From NCBI GenBank assembly GCA_007922305.1, contig ML677385.1, positions 4,366,336 to 4,430,335 of the forward strand: 64,000 bases of DNA. Direction: 5' to 3'. Every line of letters begins with the position of its first letter. Within the stretch, counting starts at the first letter, position 1. The notes beneath the pieces are model-generated. The model saw only the letters and a program-made list of their open reading frames with translations, searched no databases and was not told the DNA's origin. The translations under genes were made by a program, and so were the position numbers. This document shows positions 58,750 through 64,000 of this stretch, piece after piece. This DNA comes from Dermatemys mawii. Lineage: Eukaryota > Chordata > Testudines > Dermatemydidae.

Positions 58750-59260
58750 TTGCTTATTGTAGATGGTATGCAATGCATACTGTGGCAAGGTGCCTTCTCT
58801 GGCTCACCGATGTAAGTCCCTTTTTCTCTGGTGAGTCAAGGGTTCTCTAGGCAGGCTGCCTAGAAAGCCCAAGGGCAGGCTTTTCCTTCCCCTTCTCGCC
58901 CCTTTTTGGATGGGCTTTCCCCGTATCCTAGACAAAGCTGCTTCCCTTCTGAGATGCTCCCTGTCCTGCTGCCCCCAACCTACTGGCAGCCTCACTCCCT
59001 CTATCTCCCTCCTTCCTCTTTCCTAGCCGGGGTGGGTTTAAAAAGGACTGCGGCAGCCTTCTAATTGGGCTCAGCTGATCCTGCTTGGGCCACTGGCAGC
59101 CTTACTCAGCTGAACCCAATTAACCTACAGTTAACTCCCTTACCACCAACCCCTCTGGCAGCAGTCTGCTCCGGGTTTACCACAATACACAAACCCTTTA
59201 TCCATACTGATGCTTCCAGTTGCTGTTGCTGCTGTTTATTCTTTATTTTATGATGAAACA
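58750..59260. repeat. Possible LTR-like repeat
   Basis: Begins tgtggcaaggtgccttctct, is C/T-rich, and has a tttaaaaagg motif at 59037. The ends are not defined and no retroviral coding was seen. Confidence 0.3.
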
Positions 59261-62200
59261 TTTGTGTATAGTGCTATAGGCTTGCATGGCAATTCACATA
59301 GCAAATAAAGACATGATGTTCACCTCAGTCAGCTGAATTAACATGAGAAGACAGTGGAAAGAGAACAAAAAGCAAGGGAAGTGGAGGAATGCAGGGAAGA
59401 AGAAATACGCAGTATAACGTTAAGGGTTTGTCTGGGCACTACATTACCTATTGTAGTTCCTAGGTGGTCTTTTTTGTTTTGTTAATTAACTTTAAAAATT
59501 ATTTAAATGGAAGTTGCAGATTGTTGTTTGAGGGATTGTGAAAAGCAGTGCGTTCTGAGAAGATATATAGTAAGGGAAGTTGCTTGGCCTACCAGACCGG
59601 TGAGACCATTTCAGGCTCAGAGGCCAGCACTCAAGAGAGCACAGGCATTATGCGTGAAGGGAACAAAAGGGGGTCCGTCACTGACAGAGAGAAGGAGAGT
59701 CAGCATAAAGATAGTAGCTCAAATCGAGTGGATGAAGTTACCCAGGCATAAAGTGCAGAGGATGAAGAGGAGAGGGGCCAAAGACAGAATTTGAATGTAG
59801 AGATGGGGGTAAAGAGGAGGTGACGCTTCCAGAAGAGATACCGGAGGGAGCAATTCAAATCAGGTATCTGAAAGTCAAATAAAAGTGCATGTGTTCAGAA
59901 AGGTGAAGAAGAAGAGATTTAAGAAGGATGATATGGTCAACAGTTTTGAAAGCAGTAGAAGGGTCAAGCAGGGTGAGCCTGGAGACGTCGAGGAGGATGT
60001 GACTGAAGAAGAGAGATTTGGACTTGGCCAAGAAAAGCTAATTGGAGACTGACTCAGTGAGAGAAGTCTCTGTGGAACAGAGGAGTGAAAGGAAATACAA
60101 GCAACAGGAGGAGCTAGGATGTGAAAGGGGTTAGGGAGACAGGGTAGCCGTTGGAAAGGTGGGAGAAAGTGAGGAAGATTTGCATTTCAAGATGCAGAGA
60201 AATAGGTATGTTTGAAGGCCAAGAAAAGTAGTTAACTGAGAGAATCAAGATTAAGAATGAGAGAAGAGGGGTGGCAGAGATCACAGATGGGAGAGGATAA
60301 AGGATAAGGGCAACAGTGCAGGGACTGGAGGACGAGAATGGGAGGGACACTTTGGCATAGGGAGCAAGGTGGGGCTGGAATAGGTCTAAGTAGGGGGAAA
60401 ATAATGACAGCTTCCGACCAGATGGGAATCGGGCAGTAACAGTAAATTGTTTGTTTTTTTTTAAATGAAAAGCCTTATCATCCCCTCTTTTACTCAGATT
60501 CGAAATGCTGCTTATTCCTATTTTAATTTTAGAAATTGATGTTAATAGGCAAGTTAAACTATTTGGAGTTGCAAAGCTAACACTAAAACCTTAAAATTCT
60601 CATTTTTCTCAGTACAGCATCCTGAGAGTCACAGGGGGAAAAGCAACTTGTTAATATTTTGCAATTTAGATTAGAAATTTACATTTTGGGACATTTTAAA
60701 GCTTCTGTTGAAAAGGGGTGTAAAATCTGAGACCTATGGCTCCCCATACATGAGACTATAACCCATTTTTCACCTTGCATTAATAGTAATCTAACAGCTG
60801 TACAAACACCTGCAAGGACTGATCTGATCTCAGTGGAAGACTTTTTTGTTGATGTTTATTTTGAGTCTGCTGCTTGTAGAATTCCATTGAAATTGCTCAT
60901 CTGATCTCAACCTAAGGTCCTTAATCTAATGGTGTTCCTTATTGTTATTTTCATTTTTCTTTGCACTACTAGAAAAGCACTACATTTAAACATTAAAAAA
61001 ATCAGAAAAATACATTAAGGTAAATTTCTAATTTAAACTCACAGAATGAGGGAAGTGCAGTCAGGGCTGAAATTCCAATCTCATGGTGGCCAGTTGTGCT
61101 TAAGTATTGCATACATCTTCTAAAACTGTATGATCTAAAGTATCATGTATGCTGTAATACCTAGGTGAAAAGGAATGTGTTAAGTTCAGAGTTCCATCCT
61201 TAACTTTGAATTTTCATGCTTTTTTTGGGTCTAAGCTAGACCCTGATCATTACCTTAATGTATTTTTTTCTATCACTTTTATGATGTTAGTAAAGCAATT
61301 AAATAAGATATCTGATCCAAACTCTTGTTTAATAAGTAGTTGGGTTTCACATTCACTTACAGTTTTGACTATAAATGGCATTTTATTACACTGTCCATCA
61401 GCCTTTTATTGGACTTACATCACTACAGAATATGTAAGACATCATAAAAAGTTACAAAAGTATGCTTTTTGGCTTTTGGTTTGAAAGGTTAGCTATAAAC
61501 AGGAAATGAAGCCCAGGCACTACAGAATTGGCGTAGTGCACATTTAACATAGTAACATATCTTGATAAAACATAACACTTGACAAACTGTTTTCTAGAAC
61601 TTGGTAAATGTGATGCAGATTTGCTGGGCATTGCAAAACTATAGTAAATCAATTCAAAAGAGAGCCTATTCCTTCTAGTATTTTACATGCTAGTCACTTT
61701 AGCTTTACAAACAATGGTACCCATTCTGCCTATTTGCACTTGTACTTGGCACTTAAATGTCATTTACATTTTAAAATCCCCCTATAGTGTAAGTCACACA
61801 GTGCCTTTCAACCATGTGCTCAATTCCCATGATGTGAATAAAATAATTATATATGAAAACAGAATTACCATGGGGACATGAAGTTAACAAAGGAAAACAA
61901 ATCAGAATTAAATTGCATTGAATGAGCTATCTGGGAAAGCTAGAGCTACCACAGTCCTATGTTTTTTGCATTTATAAGCTCTTTAAAAAAGTTGGAATAA
62001 TGGTAAACCATTTTATGGTCAGTATTTATGACTAGGACTTTCTCCTCATCCAAAGTTGTATTTGGCTTTAGCAGTTCAAGCGCAATTGCGTGTGTTATAT
62101 CCCTCCCAAGGATCCCAGTGCTGGTGTCTGGGTTGTGGAAACCATGAGAAGAGTCAAACTTCTCTCACATTTTCATGAAAAAGGAAGGTTTTTGGCAGTC

Positions 62201-62409
62201 ATTAAAAGGAGCGCATGTCATGGAATGTGCACAGTGTAATTGTTGCTGTGGGCACTGATATAGATGGCCCTTTTTAGGAATGAGAGAGAGAGAGGGAGTA
62301 TGGGAGATGAAACTTGAAGATGAAAACATTTAACATATTAAATATTTAATATTTAAAAACAAAATAGCAAAGGACAGCTAATTATTTATTTACAATTCTG
62401 TTCCTCCAG
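59261..62409 (+). other. EFHC2 intron, purine-rich block
   Basis: 59500-60410 is strongly A/G-rich on the + strand, like 29040-29330, and probably an interspersed repeat (aagaaggatgatatggtcaa). 60420-62409 is AT-rich with nothing recognised. A polypyrimidine tract leads to the acceptor at 62409. Confidence 0.4.
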
Positions 62410-62606
62410 GGATACTTGGTGGGAAGTTCCTGGAAAGATGTCGTATTAAGAAGCCTGGGCAGGAGCTCTTTAAGAGTGAGCTATCTGAGTACTTCAAAGC
62501 TCAGGATCTGTTTGTAGGAGCCAGAGTTTGTTTCCATGGTCACAACTTTCTTTTGGTGGATGCTGACGAGTATGCTTTCAACTATATGGAGAAGCATGCA
62601 GATGAG
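62410..62606 (+). CDS. EFHC2: EFHC2 exon, second half of DM10 domain 3
   Basis: The exon has 197 bases: two bases completing a Gly codon, then 65 codons. The acceptor is cctccag and the donor gtgaat. It reads GILGGKFLERCRIKKPGQEL, then FKSELSEYFKAQDLFVGARV, and closes DM10 domain 3 with LLVDADEYAFNYMEKHADE. Human residue about 538 is reached here. The exons for the EF-hand C-terminal third must lie beyond position 64000. Confidence 0.93.
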
Positions 62607-63458
62607 GTGAATTGAGCTTTTGCTACTTTACTTTGCCTCTTAGGACTATGCATTGAGTATCTTATCTATATAATTTTCTCAGAACCAAGTTTACCATGTT
62701 TCTTCACACTAAAATGTGTACTGAACTATCATTATTTAATTATTTATCTTAACAGTTTGATCATTTCACTGCCCCCCCATCTGTGTATTTCTATATGTGT
62801 CTAATCTCTGATCATTTGCTTTGTCACAAATATCACACATTCCCTTCACGGCTAGGGATTCAAGCTCTCAGTTGCATTCAATTTCATGAGCTGCTGACGC
62901 TGGCATTGTTTTCAGAAAGGAAAGCATTAAGGAAGGCAGAGGGAAAAACTGATGATACAGACTTTTACTGTACCAGTTAATTTATACATAGTCCTGGTAA
63001 CAGAGTTGACGCTAACCAAAGCCACAAGGGTATCTCATAGTTGTTCTGGCTGCATCTTCCAACAGCAGTTGTCATATGAGGCACTGGCAGAAACAGTAAC
63101 TTAGAGGAGAAGATAAAAACAAGCTGCTAAAAAGAATTGCCGAGTATTATGGGTGGACTGCTGTGCTGGGTATGTTGTGAAGAAGCATGTACTTATGGAG
63201 ATTCTAATGAAATAATTATAACTACAGGTGTACATATTTGGGAAGTCTTTTCTCTGAAGTGTTGAAAACATTATTCTGAAATTATTTTAAAATGCATTTG
63301 AATATGTGAAGTCAGGAACTCCTGAGTTCTAACCCCTGCTCTGCCATACTCCCCTTGAGCAACTTGCTTAGGGCCAGATTGTGCCCCAAAGCACAGTTCT
63401 GTACAAAGTATAAGTTGCATTGCTCATGATGGAGCACCAGAAGGAAATGTGTCTCCAT
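62607..63458 (+). other. EFHC2 intron start
   Basis: Intron sequence with no exon. 63308-63375 resembles a SINE-like fragment (gaactcctgagttctaaccc). Confidence 0.4.
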
Positions 63459-63908
63459 TTGTCTACGCTGGCAGCGTTAAAGCGCACCCCCGGGGATGCA
63501 TGAGCCCACCCCAGGGGATGCGCGAGACCCCGGCGCCACCGCCAAGCCTGCCTGGGAGACCGCCGAACTCCTGGGTGGGCTATTTTAGGCCCGCCGAAAT
63601 GCCACCACGGAAAGTGGAAGCTTCCGCTTTCTGCGGTGGCATTTCTGCGGACATACCTCCCGGGAGCCGCCAGACTTTTCCCTCGGAGGAAAGGGGCTGT
63701 GGGGAGAAAAGTTTGAAGACCCCAGCTCTAAAAAACCCACCTCCATGAGGGGTGTAGCTACCAGTGCTGGGAGCACAGCTTCTAGCATTGGTGTACTGTC
63801 TATACTAATATGTTACAGCGCTGAAACTTGCAATGCTCGGGGGATGTTTTTTCACACTCCTGAGCAACAAAGTTCTAGCGCTGTAAAGTGCCAGTGTAGA
63901 CAAGCCCT
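63459..63908. mobile_element. MITE, possibly with a second element nested
   Basis: Left end ttgtctacgctggcagcgtt; right end in reverse ttgtctacactggcacttta. The GC-rich middle (63485-63735) has an inner hairpin: gccaccacggaaagtggaag, cttccgctttctgcggtggc. The middle may be a separate hAT-type insertion. Confidence 0.55.
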
Positions 63909-64000
63909 CAGACTCAGTGTGCTGAGTCATCATTTTTCCAAAGCTGCCCTTTCCCGCAGTGGCAGGAGGGGAAGGGCAAAGAATACACTAAATCAGCCCT

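Larger units (their letters stand above)
9529..62606 (+). other. EFHC2: EFHC2 gene, internal part (nine coding exons)
   Basis: Joining 9529-9717, 13865-14015, 37572-37795, 41853-42104, 43670-43780, 44115-44253, 52124-52289, 53638-53780 and 62410-62606 gives 1572 bases, 524 codons, with no stop and matching phases at all eight junctions. Every intron starts GT and ends AG. The product matches EF-hand domain-containing protein 2, an axonemal (ciliary) microtubule-inner-type protein with three DM10 domains followed by a C-terminal EF-hand region. The length corresponds to human residues about 15-538 of 749 with little or no gap. The start-codon exon (about 14 residues in human) and the last third of the protein lie outside the window. 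EFHC2 rather than its paralogue EFHC1 is chosen from the N-terminal exon (GKEKFHKSQHWG, KPGIGGEPL) and the KFPPYTGFGSEEDSL stretch. The ciliary role is family knowledge, not visible here. Confidence 0.93.

Noticed and set aside
9529..62606. EFHC1 instead of EFHC2
   Set aside because: Both have three DM10 domains, but the N-terminal exon and the proline-rich linker match EFHC2 specifically.

Overview
This is vertebrate nuclear DNA. It is AT-rich, dense in interspersed repeats, and holds one spliced gene with textbook GT-AG exons. The gene is EFHC2 on the + strand. Nine consecutive coding exons (9529-62606) join in frame with no stop and give 524 codons. They match human EFHC2 from about residue 15 to 538 and cover all three DM10 domains. 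The first coding exon must lie upstream and the C-terminal EF-hand exons downstream of this window. The repeat content suggests a reptile, most likely a turtle: CR1 LINE tails, many hAT-like MITEs with 8-bp target duplications, a decayed RTE-type LINE, and above all DIRS tyrosine-recombinase retrotransposons, which mammals and birds lack. The organism call is inference; no search was run.

Layout. 1-9528 is upstream or intron-1 sequence. It holds an LTR-like block (1211-2210), an hAT MITE with perfect 8-bp target duplication (3407-4026), an unidentified membrane-protein-like ORF (4750-5097) and a hairpin repeat (7894-8058). 9529-14015 has the first two visible exons. The 23.6-kb intron 14016-37571 carries a near-complete DIRS element (14156-20555) inserted into an older MITE. 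It also carries a second, rearranged DIRS copy (24168-28770) whose 3' part is inverted, an RTE remnant, CR1 fragments and two more hAT elements. 37572-44253 has four exons separated by MITE-rich introns. 44254-52123 is an 7.9-kb intron with CR1 and MITEs. 52124-53780 has two exons. 53781-62409 is an intron with a third, gag-only DIRS copy (about 54487-58600) broken up by later insertions. 62410-62606 is the last exon seen, closing DM10 domain 3.

The DIRS element at 14156-20555 is the most notable object. It has inverted terminal repeats, an internal complementary region matching both outer ends, a gag with a zinc-knuckle-like start and a long Arg/Ser/His repeat tract, an RT-RNase H pol, and an uninterrupted 437-codon tyrosine recombinase with R-HxxR-W-Y residues. 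Gag and pol carry a handful of lesions, including a 34-bp tandem duplication. EFHC2 and the transposons are not functionally linked; the repeats mainly enlarge its introns.
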